Below, piece after piece: positions 32,521 to 42,057 of a DNA stretch of 64,000 nt. Position 1 is the stretch's first letter; every line of letters starts with the position of its first letter. The position numbers were made by a program, and so were the translations under genes. This stretch comes from an uncultured Bacteroidales bacterium (GTDB lineage: Bacteria > Bacteroidota > Bacteroidia > Bacteroidales > Bacteroidaceae). The stretch lies in contig CACZMI010000001.1 in assembly GCA_902782245.1 (NCBI GenBank), forward strand, positions 158,472 through 222,471, given 5' to 3'. The notes under the pieces are model-generated. The model did not search any database. It had not been told where the DNA came from and was given only the letters and a program-made list of their open reading frames with translations.

Positions 32521-32572
32521 AAAAAGTGATAAAAAGAGAATCGGCGGGGAGCCGTATGCTCTCCGCCGATTC
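32521..32572 (-). terminator. Strong hairpin after the 1380-residue gene
   Basis: GAATCGGCGGGGAGC (32538-32552) pairs with the segment ending at 32572 (one G-T pair). On the minus strand the stem is followed by T-rich sequence. It should separate expression of the large surface protein from the GH43 pair. Confidence 0.75.
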
Positions 32573-32595
32573 ATTATAGATCAGTTATTACTTAA

Positions 32596-35500
32596 TCACT
32601 TAAGCAGAACCTTGTCAACTACAACCTTACCGTTAACATTTGTCTTGCGGATAAGGATCTGACCAGCCTTAGGAGCTGCAACCTGTACACCACCCAGAGT
32701 GTAGTACTCAACGTTGGCGGCAACAGCCTTAGCAGGATTAACGATGGTCAGCAGACCTGCTATCTCATCCTCCAGACCCTCGACAGCCTCGTCATAAGCG
32801 AAGTCCGGATCCTGACGGAAGTGCAGGAAGAAGTTGTCGGCACGTGACCAACCGTTACCAGACCACAGAGTCAGCTTGATGTCAACTGAATCAGCGCCAC
32901 CAACCATGATGCTGTCAATCTTAAGGGTCTGAACACCATCAGTATTGGCCTGAGCCTGATATGCTGAGTCACCAGCATTTACATCCAGCAATGTAGGAGT
33001 AGCGGGATGTGCGCCCCAACCGGTAGCCTCGGGACGGAACTTGTGCTCGGGCAGTTCAACACCGATTGAATACATACCTGCAGGCAGGTCATCAACAGTC
33101 TGCCAGAGTTCTGACTTGGTGTTCCAGTCCATACCGATTTCAGCATCGAATACGGGATAACCAACAACGTAAGCATTGTAACTCTTGTCACCGGTTACCA
33201 TCTGGTTACCCTCGGTAGAAGCGAGAACTGTCCAACCGGGATATACATCAGTGTACTCAATGGTCTGGATGATGATCCAGATAGGCATCTGGCCATTCAG
33301 GCTACCACTGTTGTACTGGTGCTGTACATGCTGCATGTTGGCGCCGTCAGGATCAGCCTTGTGAGCATCACCGCTATTAGCCTTCAGGTTACCACGCTCA
33401 ACAACCTTAGGAGTCTGATACAGATGATAGTTCTTGATAAACGGAGTCAGGTCAAGGCTATCCTTTGTATAGATATTTGCATCATCGGCCAGTTTCTCAT
33501 AGAGAGCCAACTTGATAGCAGCCTTGTAGACATTGGCCAGCATATCGTCATCATCCTCCAGAGTCTGGAGAGCATTCTTGATAATAGCGGTATCACCGAT
33601 GGTTGAACCGAGCTTACGTGACAGGGCATCGAGAGCCTTTACACGCTTAGGCATAACCTCTGACTTAATAACTCTGAATTCATAAGCATCAGCGGCACCG
33701 TGAACGATAGCATAAGTAGCGTTGATGTCATCATCAGTTGCTGCGATTACATCGTAGTTCTTGTAAGATTCGTATGTTCTCTTAAGAGCGGGATACTCCT
33801 CAAATGAGATCTTTGCGCTGTCCTCAAGCAACTGGAATGCTCTGGTGAGTTCCTTAGCATACGTGGTGTTCAGGGCGATACGGTCATCCAGAGTCTGGAT
33901 AGCCTTCTTCATCGTCTCGTTGAACTCGTTGATCTCTGTACCAATCTTGGTGGTAACAGGATAAGCGTTAGCCTCGGTCTCAACGGCCTTAAGAGCAGCC
34001 CATGTTGAAAGACCACCGTACTGAGTCTCAGTAGCAGCCAGTTTATCAGATACAGCCTTTCTCTGGTTAGCAAATCCGTCAACTGTATCCATACGGAGTT
34101 TCAGTTTAGAGGTAGCATCATCAAGAGCCTTAGAGGCAGCAGCCCACTCAGAAGGCTTGGTAGGCTTGGTAGACTCAAATCCACCGTCTACATCGTAGTA
34201 AACAACAGATGTCTTAAGGTTGTTGAGTAACACACCTGAATAGAGTTCAGTCTTGGCCTCAGCTAAAGCGATACGCTCCTTGGCAGCAATTACAGAATTG
34301 TTAAGATTCTTTACCGGAGTGTAATAAGAAGGTACAAAGAATCCAGGTGTAGTGACGCTCAAATCACTTACAAGAACTCCGTGCCAGTTATTATTACCAG
34401 AATTGGTGATTTCGAACTCAAATACATAGTTACCGGCAGTTGCGATTTCAAGAGGTATGGAAATATAGTCTGCTGTATTGATACGCAAATCCTTGTTCTT
34501 ACCATCATTGCTTGAAATCATGTTGGTCGGAGTGATTGTATCAAGAGGTATCCTGTCAGGATCGGTAACCAGATCAGCATTGCCTTCGGGTTTTGCAAAC
34601 ATGAACACCTTGGTCTCAGCCTTGCCGTCCCAACCCAAAATGTAGAAGTTGAGTTCATACTGACCTGCATCCAAACGGATGTTCTGATTACCAACACCTA
34701 CCCACAGATGACCACCATTGGACGATCCACGAGGACTAATATAGAATCCGCGTGCGAACTGTGATTCAGGATTGTTGTATACATACAAACGCATACCATT
34801 GCTGGAGAGCTTGCCTCCGGTTCCAAGTGTATATTCCTTATGAGTATCCTCCTTGATAGCAGTACCTACAGGAACTTCATCCTGACCGTTAGTGCTCCAG
34901 GTGGTCTCAAATGCCTTCTCAGGAAGGCTTCTGCTGTAATCGCCGAAGTGGTAGTTCAACTTGACATCCTTACCGTATTCTGTACCCAGACCCTTGAGCT
35001 GAACGAGCTCAAATTCAACATCACCGTTAAGAGCCGGTGCTGAGTTGGGCTTTGTAATAACAACGATAGAGTCATTGCCCTCCTTATAAGAGAAGTTCCA
35101 TCTGGTACCGTTTACATAAGCGATAGCACCTGTAGTATTCTCCAGGTTGTCAAATACAATCTTACGTGAGAACTTGAACTCGAGGCTGGTTACAGGGGTA
35201 AGACCGAATGAATTCTCCTCGTAGGGCAGTCCCTGCAGAACAGGAGGCAGATCCTTCATTGAGTGAACACCCTTGAAGATGTTGGGGTTAGGAGTAGCAA
35301 GCTCATTGTAGAAGTCAGGAACTAACTTACCTTCCTTGATCCATGTGGTATCAAGAGCCTTGGGGAACAACTCTGCTGCGCTCTTACCTGTACCTGTGTA
35401 CTTAAGGGCAAGCTTAGGATTGTCAACGGGGTTGAGGAAAGTTACGAGAACCTGATCATAGTCATCGAACATGAACGGGGTATCATTAAAATACTCGGTG

Positions 35501-36738
35501 AACATATACATGTAACCGTCGCTGTGATACTCGGCTGAACGGATAGGCATATCCTCCCAATCATCAGGATCGTCAGGATCACCGCCCTTTGTAAGGCACC
35601 ATACCTCGAATGCGTCACCGGGAAGTTCGATAGCGTCGATACGGGTCTCCTTATATGCGTCCTCTACCAGTTTGCCAAGGTTGGTCTTGTAACCGAAGTC
35701 TACACGCATCTTATCCTTATCATACTCGCAACCTGCAATCCATGACTTGGTAAGAGAGATGTTATCAACCATGAAGTCTGTTGAGTCAGAACGGAAAGAC
35801 ATACGGAAGAAGAACTTATCCGGCTGATGGATGAACTTGAGATCTTCCTCAGTGCCGTTGTCAGCAGCCTTCCAGGTCCAGCTATCTGACCACCAGTAAC
35901 CACTTGAAAGCATGTAGTAATCAGCGATTGAGTCATTCAGATAGTAATCCATGAAGGTTACCTTCTCCCAATCACCTGAAAACTCAGTCTTCTCATAAGT
36001 GATCTCTGTTTTGAACTTGTTATGGTCGTTATCATCCTCCATACCCATTGTGAAAGGCTTCTCTGAATGGAAATAACCACGGTACAGACCGGCATGCAGA
36101 CGAGGTGAATAACCTGATGAAGCTGTGGTTGATTTAGCCTTTACATAGAATGTAACACGGTAAGAGGTCTCGGGCTCGATAACGTTCTTAAGACGTACAA
36201 ACAGGTTACGGCGATAGTCGTCAGTGTACTTGTTGTCACTGCTTCCTACTGCAGATGTACCATCAGCGTTGTAACGTCCTGCTGAAACGAAATGGAAGGC
36301 CTTTTCACCACCGTCCTGTCCCCACTTCTCAAATGCCTCGGCACGAGCCTGTGTGTTCTCTGTAACGATAGCATAGTCATCGTTGCGATACTTTCTATTA
36401 TCAATATCAGCCTTGTCGTCGGTAAGCATTACACCGTTGTAGATAATGATACCGCCCTCCTTTCCGGGGGTTACAGAGTCTGTTCTGACAAGAATATTGT
36501 CAGCTTTGAATCTGGCATCATTCCAGGCTCCGGAGAACGCCTGATTTCCACCTGTTATGCCCTTGTAGTACTCCAGTTTGTAGATGGTATCTACAGGAGT
36601 ATTCTGCCATGCATCCCAGTCATCCTCAAAGGTCTGCGTAAAGATGACTTTAGCATCCTGCGGAGTTCTGGTAGGCTGTGCAATTGCGGAGACTCCCATA
36701 AGGAGCAGTCCTGCAAATAATAAGTCTCGTTTTTTCAT
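32596..36738 (-). CDS. 1380-residue secreted protein of unknown function in the polysaccharide locus
   Basis: I do not recognise this protein as a whole. It has a signal peptide (MKKRDLLFAGLLLMGVSAIAQ) with no lipobox. The N-terminal third contains beta-rich segments resembling carbohydrate-binding modules (SYRVTFYVKAKS and MRLYVYNNPESQFARGFYISPRG regions), with an Ig-like part at about 500-650. Residues about 830-1130 are strongly helical and charged (AAKERIALAEAKTELY, ALDDATSKLKLRMD). Another beta-domain follows. The last 40 residues (EYYTLGGVQVAAPKAGQILI, then basic) resemble the short C-terminal tail found on many secreted Bacteroidales proteins. Position directly after SusD-2 is where surface glycan-binding proteins sit, so such a role is inferred. 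Confidence 0.7.
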   Translation of the reverse strand: MKKRDLLFAGLLLMGVSAIAQPTRTPQDAKVIFTQTFEDDWDAWQNTPVDTIYKLEYYKGITGGNQAFSGAWNDARFKADNILVRTDSVTPGKEGGIIIYNGVMLTDDKADIDNRKYRNDDYAIVTENTQARAEAFEKWGQDGGEKAFHFVSAGRYNADGTSAVGSSDNKYTDDYRRNLFVRLKNVIEPETSYRVTFYVKAKSTTASSGYSPRLHAGLYRGYFHSEKPFTMGMEDDNDHNKFKTEITYEKTEFSGDWEKVTFMDYYLNDSIADYYMLSSGYWWSDSWTWKAADNGTEEDLKFIHQPDKFFFRMSFRSDSTDFMVDNISLTKSWIAGCEYDKDKMRVDFGYKTNLGKLVEDAYKETRIDAIELPGDAFEVWCLTKGGDPDDPDDWEDMPIRSAEYHSDGYMYMFTEYFNDTPFMFDDYDQVLVTFLNPVDNPKLALKYTGTGKSAAELFPKALDTTWIKEGKLVPDFYNELATPNPNIFKGVHSMKDLPPVLQGLPYEENSFGLTPVTSLEFKFSRKIVFDNLENTTGAIAYVNGTRWNFSYKEGNDSIVVITKPNSAPALNGDVEFELVQLKGLGTEYGKDVKLNYHFGDYSRSLPEKAFETTWSTNGQDEVPVGTAIKEDTHKEYTLGTGGKLSSNGMRLYVYNNPESQFARGFYISPRGSSNGGHLWVGVGNQNIRLDAGQYELNFYILGWDGKAETKVFMFAKPEGNADLVTDPDRIPLDTITPTNMISSNDGKNKDLRINTADYISIPLEIATAGNYVFEFEITNSGNNNWHGVLVSDLSVTTPGFFVPSYYTPVKNLNNSVIAAKERIALAEAKTELYSGVLLNNLKTSVVYYDVDGGFESTKPTKPSEWAAASKALDDATSKLKLRMDTVDGFANQRKAVSDKLAATETQYGGLSTWAALKAVETEANAYPVTTKIGTEINEFNETMKKAIQTLDDRIALNTTYAKELTRAFQLLEDSAKISFEEYPALKRTYESYKNYDVIAATDDDINATYAIVHGAADAYEFRVIKSEVMPKRVKALDALSRKLGSTIGDTAIIKNALQTLEDDDDMLANVYKAAIKLALYEKLADDANIYTKDSLDLTPFIKNYHLYQTPKVVERGNLKANSGDAHKADPDGANMQHVQHQYNSGSLNGQMPIWIIIQTIEYTDVYPGWTVLASTEGNQMVTGDKSYNAYVVGYPVFDAEIGMDWNTKSELWQTVDDLPAGMYSIGVELPEHKFRPEATGWGAHPATPTLLDVNAGDSAYQAQANTDGVQTLKIDSIMVGGADSVDIKLTLWSGNGWSRADNFFLHFRQDPDFAYDEAVEGLEDEIAGLLTIVNPAKAVAANVEYYTLGGVQVAAPKAGQILIRKTNVNGKVVVDKVLLK

Positions 36739-36832
36739 AATTTAATTGTTAATTAATAAATAGGTTAAATTACTCTTTTTCTCTCCAAGTTGTTTGTTAA
36801 TAGATTAATTAAAAAGTTTAAACTATCACCAA

Positions 36833-36873
36833 AACCTGTTCCTGTGCAGGCATTTCTGCACAGGATTCAGGTT
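36833..36873 (-). terminator. Interrupted hairpin after SusD-2
   Basis: CCTGTGCAG (36841-36849) pairs with CTGCACAGG (36856-36864). An outer AACCTG/CAGGTT stem extends it. The U tract is weak, so it is better read as an attenuator or mRNA-stabilising hairpin than a full stop. Confidence 0.5.
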
Positions 36874-36879
36874 GTTAAA

Positions 36880-38847
36880 TCATTCTGTTGCCTGTTTTTC
36901 GTCAGGAAGAACCAGGAACCATGCCTTGTTGAGGCTCTTGCCGTCACCAAGCAGTTTGGTGTAGAGTTCCGTATCCATATCCCTGTAGAAATCCACATTG
37001 TCGTCCATAACTGCCTTGTCACGTGCTGCAACGCGTCTTGCCAGGAAATCATTCTCTGCAAAACCGCCGTAACCGGGAGAACTGGGATCTGCTGCACGGT
37101 GCATTGCAATACGCATCAGATCACCAAAACGGTATCCCTCAAAGCAGGTCTCAAGGGCCATCTCATCAATAAGTCTCAACTCTACCGCACGGATTGAATC
37201 CTCAAGAGTGGGAACGCGTCCGCCCAAGGTATCAACCGGGATGGTGTAGTTGGGATCAAACTCTGCATCACCGCAGCCACGTGAATGGATACCGATGGTG
37301 TTTCCGAATGATGTATTCCACTCTGCGCAGTAGACCTCCTGAGTTGATCCGCCAGTCCTCAGAGTCTGATAATTCCATGTGATGGAAGACTTCTGGAATG
37401 ACCTTCTGGGGAAGCTATAAACAGCACTGATATCCACACCGTCCACATTGGTGGCTCTGGTCTTTTCTACCTGACTCAAACTGTCAATGGTCTCCTCGCA
37501 AAGACCGCTCTTAAGCACTGCAAATGCCGTCTGGGGCAGTCCACAGCGATTGAGTGCCTCTGCAAGCCTCAAATATACGACGTCCTTACGATATAACCAA
37601 ATTTTCTCTGAATTAATTTTATTTAACGTTTGATAATCGGTACCGTAGTTGGAAGAGTTGTTGTCGTCATCGTCATAGTAGACCTCAGAGTTCTCCATTA
37701 CAGAGCCCAGTCTCAAGTCACCGCGATACAGGATCTCTTCCTCGGCGTTCTTATCAGGTATATACTCGGGCCACTCAAAACGGTTTGAAGGATTACGTTT
37801 TGCATGATAGCAATAATTCTGTCTTACACTGATGGCAGTGGCGGCCTTTGAGCGTGTGAGCTGATACCAGTAGTAATTGTCCTCCGTTGAGCAGAAGATA
37901 TTCTCAAGGTCACTTACCTCACCACTGTACTTATCGGCCTCCATAGGAATATATGTTATATGGCCGTTGTTTCCGAATATGGTTCCTACATAACGGTCGG
38001 AACCCATGTTGAGAAAGTCATATGTCAGCCACATCACGGTATTGTTTCCGGTAGTAACGGCACGGTTGTCGCCTGCCAGGAAATCATGATAGTACAATGC
38101 TGCATGTGCATAATCCTCGGCCCAGAGGCAAAGGTCACCCAGGATAAGGCGGATGGGGATGAACAGGTCTTTTGACTCGTGCTGTGTGGTCTTGGAACCG
38201 TCACCCAGAGTCTCGCCACCCAGTTTGCCGTAGTTGGGCTGATAGCGGTCATAATATGAAATGAACTCATCCTTGAAGTCAAGCAACAGAGTCTTGGCAA
38301 GGTCCTTGATGTTCATCTTGACACCGCTGGCGGCATTGTCGCCGGTAATGGGTTTGTCAAAATAGGGAACCTGGCCGTAAATCTGAGCCAACTGCAGGTA
38401 AGCCCATGCCCTGTAGCAGAGCATGGTGATATACTCACCCTTCATTACCTGCTTCTGATTACGGGTAAATGTGGTATCCACCTTATTTATAAAGAAGTTG
38501 CAGTTGTTGATTATTGCATAGTAATCAACAGCCTGGTCATACTTGTTTGTGGATTTGACCGAACCGAAATCATAGGAGTAGAGTTCACGGAGATCCTCAG
38601 ATGCATGATCGGATATGGTAACCAGGTCACCGCGAATCTCACCCAGTATCACTGTACGGTCCGCAATTTTCTGCAGGTTTTTGATTACTCCCAGTACTGA
38701 ATATACAGTATCTACGGGTGAATCCAAGGTGTTCTGATAATCGAACATGTAGGTCTTGGAATCAACCTTGAGAATATCCTCGCATGATGTTACTCCGGCT
38801 ACAAGAGTTGTAGCCAGAGCAATGGAAAATATGGTTTTCAGTTTCAT
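36880..38847 (-). CDS. SusD/RagB-like glycan-binding lipoprotein 2
   Basis: A 655-residue outer membrane lipoprotein (signal MKLKTIFSIALATTLVAGVTSC). The N-terminal SusD region (DILKVDSKTYMF, then helical TPR-like repeats with YRAWAYLQLAQIYGQVPYF at about 145-165) and the C-terminal half with WLYRKDVVYLRLAEALNRCG and the conserved ELRLIDEMALETCFEGYRF block are typical of RagB/SusD. It caps the SusC-2 barrel encoded 11 bp upstream and delivers glycan fragments to it. At 655 residues it is longer than the usual 500-600. A hairpin and the large secreted protein follow. Confidence 0.92.
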   Translation of the reverse strand: MKLKTIFSIALATTLVAGVTSCEDILKVDSKTYMFDYQNTLDSPVDTVYSVLGVIKNLQKIADRTVILGEIRGDLVTISDHASEDLRELYSYDFGSVKSTNKYDQAVDYYAIINNCNFFINKVDTTFTRNQKQVMKGEYITMLCYRAWAYLQLAQIYGQVPYFDKPITGDNAASGVKMNIKDLAKTLLLDFKDEFISYYDRYQPNYGKLGGETLGDGSKTTQHESKDLFIPIRLILGDLCLWAEDYAHAALYYHDFLAGDNRAVTTGNNTVMWLTYDFLNMGSDRYVGTIFGNNGHITYIPMEADKYSGEVSDLENIFCSTEDNYYWYQLTRSKAATAISVRQNYCYHAKRNPSNRFEWPEYIPDKNAEEEILYRGDLRLGSVMENSEVYYDDDDNNSSNYGTDYQTLNKINSEKIWLYRKDVVYLRLAEALNRCGLPQTAFAVLKSGLCEETIDSLSQVEKTRATNVDGVDISAVYSFPRRSFQKSSITWNYQTLRTGGSTQEVYCAEWNTSFGNTIGIHSRGCGDAEFDPNYTIPVDTLGGRVPTLEDSIRAVELRLIDEMALETCFEGYRFGDLMRIAMHRAADPSSPGYGGFAENDFLARRVAARDKAVMDDNVDFYRDMDTELYTKLLGDGKSLNKAWFLVLPDEKQATE

Positions 38848-38858
38848 AATACCCTATA

Positions 38859-41800
38859 TTAGAGGTTAATCTTCAATCCTAATGAGAAATTGGCTGACTG
38901 CGGAGCAAGGCCACGGTCTATACCGCGCAGAAGCACGTTGTTACCGGCTGCAAATTCCGGATCAGAACCCAGATAGTTTGTCAGCGTAAAGAGGTTGTTT
39001 GCAGAACCCCAGATGGTAAGACCCTGCAGGTATGTGCTGTGAACAGGAATCTTATAGCTCAAAGTCACGTTCTTGAGACGCATGTATGAACCGTCCTCGA
39101 TCCAACGGTCTGAGAAACGTGCATTCTGATGGGGATCCTCAAATACTATGCGGGGAACATCGGTCTCCTGACCCTCAACCATCCAGTGGTTGGTCATGGC
39201 CAGTGACTGGTTCATAAAGCGTGAACCACTCTCCAGAAGCATACGCTCGTAGTTGTATATGTCACCGCCTACGGAGTAGGTCATTGTAGCACTGAGAGAG
39301 AAGTTGCCGAATCCCAACTTGGTAGATATACGGCCATAGAAATCAGGATTGGGGTCACCTATCTGGACCATATCGTCAGCATTGATGACCTTGTCACCGT
39401 TCTGGTCTACAAAGGCTACATCACCTGCTTCAAAGTATGTATGGAAGCCCTTGTCTGAGAGCATATACAAACCTGAGTCAGTTGCCTGCTTGGTGGTTGT
39501 GAATACGCCGTTTGTCTCATAACCGTAGAACACACCTACGGGCTTGCCCACCTCTGTCCTTACGGTTGCACCGTAGATCTCAGTGTCATAACCCTTGGTA
39601 GGCAGCTTGACAACCTCATTCTTATAATGACCTATGCCTGCACCAACCTCCCACTTGAATGCGCCTGCATTGATGAGTTTGAGGTTGAAAGATGCGTCAA
39701 ATCCGTTGTTGGTAAGAGTTCCGCCGTTACCCCAGGTATTGGGAAGACCTGTGGCATATGAAAGGGAACCTATAGACAGCAGATTGTCGGTTGTTGAATT
39801 GAATATGTGAGCAGAAACGTTCAGACGGTTGCCCAACAGATTCATATCGATTCCGGCAGTGAACTTTCTGGTGGTTTCCCAACTCAGTGAGCCGTTACCG
39901 ATATTGGCCATGGTCACACCTGACTTACCCAACAGTTTTACGGGATAGAAGTAAGTCTTGGATGAAGATGCGTCATATCCGTCATTACCGGTTACATCAA
40001 ATCCGGCACTGAACTTGAGGAAATCAATGAAATCAACATTGAACCAGGATTCGGATGATGCAACCCATGCTGCAGATACTGACGGGAATATACCCCATGG
40101 CACACCGAACATTGAGAGTCCTGCATCAACATCTGTACCGAAACGTGAGGAGGCCATAAGACCTACACTTGCTGACAGATAATATTTCTCCTTGTAGTTA
40201 TAGTCAGCCTGACCCCACCATGTCAGAGAGATATCCTCTGATTCAACACCGTCAGTTTCACGGTACTTGAGGTTCTGGTCCATATTAGGCTTCTTATCGT
40301 TACCTGAGTTGTAACCTACCATTGATGTCTGGAACATGGAGTTGTTGATGAAACGGAAACCGCCCTGAATGTTCAGGTCACTGGCACCGAATCTCTTCAT
40401 GTATTCCAGATATGTGTTGCTCATGAAACCGTCCTGCTTGGCCGACATGGCTGCAGCCTTGTTGTCTACCATACCGATACCCTCGATGCGGAAACGGGGA
40501 GTTCCGTTCAGAGGTATGTAGTAGTTCTCATCAGAGTTGGCCAGGGTATAGGTAAACTGCTCATACATATTAAGGCGGTTACGCTTGATCTCCCACTTGG
40601 GAGTAACGGCCAATGTGATGAAACGGCTTCCGAAATAGTTCTTGTTGATACCGTCACCGTTTTCGAGAATGGCAAGCGGGTTGGCAAGTGAAACCTCTGA
40701 TCCGAGCACCTCCTCAAGGTAATCATCCTCGGTAGCAAGGAAGTTGGTGATGCCACCGCCATACAGGTGTGCATACGGTGAGAGGAAAGGAGACTTGACA
40801 AGTGCCAGGAAACCGGGGGCATTGATCATTGTATTGTCAATATCGGCGGGAGCACCGTCATCGCGAAGGTCACGTGTAACATCGCTGTAAGAAGCGTCAA
40901 AACGCATTGTAAAGCGGTCACCCAACACGATGTCTGAATTCAGACGCAGGTTGAAACGTGAGAACTCGTTTTCCTTAAGTGTAGCGTCGCCTGTTACATA
41001 ACCTACGGACAAACTGTAGTTTGCTACATCATCACCACCCTGAACACTTACGTTGTAGTTCTGAACGAATGCATCCTGATATGAAATCTTGCTCCAGTCT
41101 GTCTCATTCTCGTGATACCAGTAATAATATGGGTAATTGTTGTCAGACTGCAGGAACTTGAAGGATGAGAGTGTAGTACCGGTGGTACCCAGAAGCTCTG
41201 ATGCATATGCACGGTACTGGTTCTCGTCCATAACCATGGGAAGTTTAGGCATGGTCTGATAATTGCCGGAGATGTTCACGTCAATTCTTGTGGCCATGGT
41301 CTTGATACGCTTGGTCTTGATAACTATGACACCGTTTGCACCCTTGGCTCCGTAAATACCGTAACCGTTCTTAAGAACCTCAACAGACTCAATATCCTCT
41401 ACAGGAATGTTTGCCAGGAGATTGTTATAGAAACCGTCGTGCATGGCAACATGGTCATAACCCATATCAAGGATTATACCGTCCAGTACAATCAGAGGCA
41501 GGGTATTGATGTTGAGCGAATTGATACCGTCTATCTGCATGAGAGAACCGATACCTACCTGTCCCGAACGGGTGATTGACAGAATGTTACCCAGGAGTGA
41601 CTGCTGGATCAGGCCATCTACGATTACATCATTGCTCAAGCCCGAAATCTCGGCCTCTGCTATTGATTTGGAATCTGTCTTGGTCTGATAGATTTCTGAA
41701 AAGTTCTCATCAAACATCTTGACGTCTATTCCCTCTGTACGGCCTCTCAGCGCGCATACAACCGTGTTGCAACCGTCCAGTGAGAAAGTGAGTGATGTAA

Positions 41801-42041
41801 CATAATCAGGAATCCTGATTGTAAAAGATCCGTCCTCCTTGGACATGGCCGAATGACGCGAGATGTTGTATGCCTGAACCCTAACACCCGCCATCGGAGT
41901 GTTCTGTGCAGCATCATACACATGACCGGTCACTGCGATCAAGCCGTCAGAATTGTTCTGTGACGATACCGGAGCCATGAACAACAGCATTATGCCTGCC
42001 AGCCCCAAAGGCAGAAGCCTTTTCTTGTCAAATAACTTCAT
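38859..42041 (-). CDS. SusC/RagA-like TonB-dependent transporter 2
   Basis: A 1060-residue outer membrane transporter. Signal peptide (ending APVSSQ), a carboxypeptidase-regulatory-like domain at about 35-110 (VTGHVYDAAQNTPMAGVRV), and a plug domain (about 130-250) ending in the SusC-type VEVLKNGYGIYGAKGANGV. The barrel ends with NFSLGLKINL. The plug opening is unusual: the common SusC stretch around ALGIKREEK is missing and LPLIVLDGIILDMGYDH stands in the place of the usual VIDGVP block. It pairs with SusD-2, 11 bp downstream, and follows a FAS1 gene by 16 bp. It imports oligosaccharides bound at the surface using TonB-ExbBD energy. Confidence 0.93.
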   Translation of the reverse strand: MKLFDKKRLLPLGLAGIMLLFMAPVSSQNNSDGLIAVTGHVYDAAQNTPMAGVRVQAYNISRHSAMSKEDGSFTIRIPDYVTSLTFSLDGCNTVVCALRGRTEGIDVKMFDENFSEIYQTKTDSKSIAEAEISGLSNDVIVDGLIQQSLLGNILSITRSGQVGIGSLMQIDGINSLNINTLPLIVLDGIILDMGYDHVAMHDGFYNNLLANIPVEDIESVEVLKNGYGIYGAKGANGVIVIKTKRIKTMATRIDVNISGNYQTMPKLPMVMDENQYRAYASELLGTTGTTLSSFKFLQSDNNYPYYYWYHENETDWSKISYQDAFVQNYNVSVQGGDDVANYSLSVGYVTGDATLKENEFSRFNLRLNSDIVLGDRFTMRFDASYSDVTRDLRDDGAPADIDNTMINAPGFLALVKSPFLSPYAHLYGGGITNFLATEDDYLEEVLGSEVSLANPLAILENGDGINKNYFGSRFITLAVTPKWEIKRNRLNMYEQFTYTLANSDENYYIPLNGTPRFRIEGIGMVDNKAAAMSAKQDGFMSNTYLEYMKRFGASDLNIQGGFRFINNSMFQTSMVGYNSGNDKKPNMDQNLKYRETDGVESEDISLTWWGQADYNYKEKYYLSASVGLMASSRFGTDVDAGLSMFGVPWGIFPSVSAAWVASSESWFNVDFIDFLKFSAGFDVTGNDGYDASSSKTYFYPVKLLGKSGVTMANIGNGSLSWETTRKFTAGIDMNLLGNRLNVSAHIFNSTTDNLLSIGSLSYATGLPNTWGNGGTLTNNGFDASFNLKLINAGAFKWEVGAGIGHYKNEVVKLPTKGYDTEIYGATVRTEVGKPVGVFYGYETNGVFTTTKQATDSGLYMLSDKGFHTYFEAGDVAFVDQNGDKVINADDMVQIGDPNPDFYGRISTKLGFGNFSLSATMTYSVGGDIYNYERMLLESGSRFMNQSLAMTNHWMVEGQETDVPRIVFEDPHQNARFSDRWIEDGSYMRLKNVTLSYKIPVHSTYLQGLTIWGSANNLFTLTNYLGSDPEFAAGNNVLLRGIDRGLAPQSANFSLGLKINL

Positions 42042-42057
42042 ATCTTATATATTTTTT

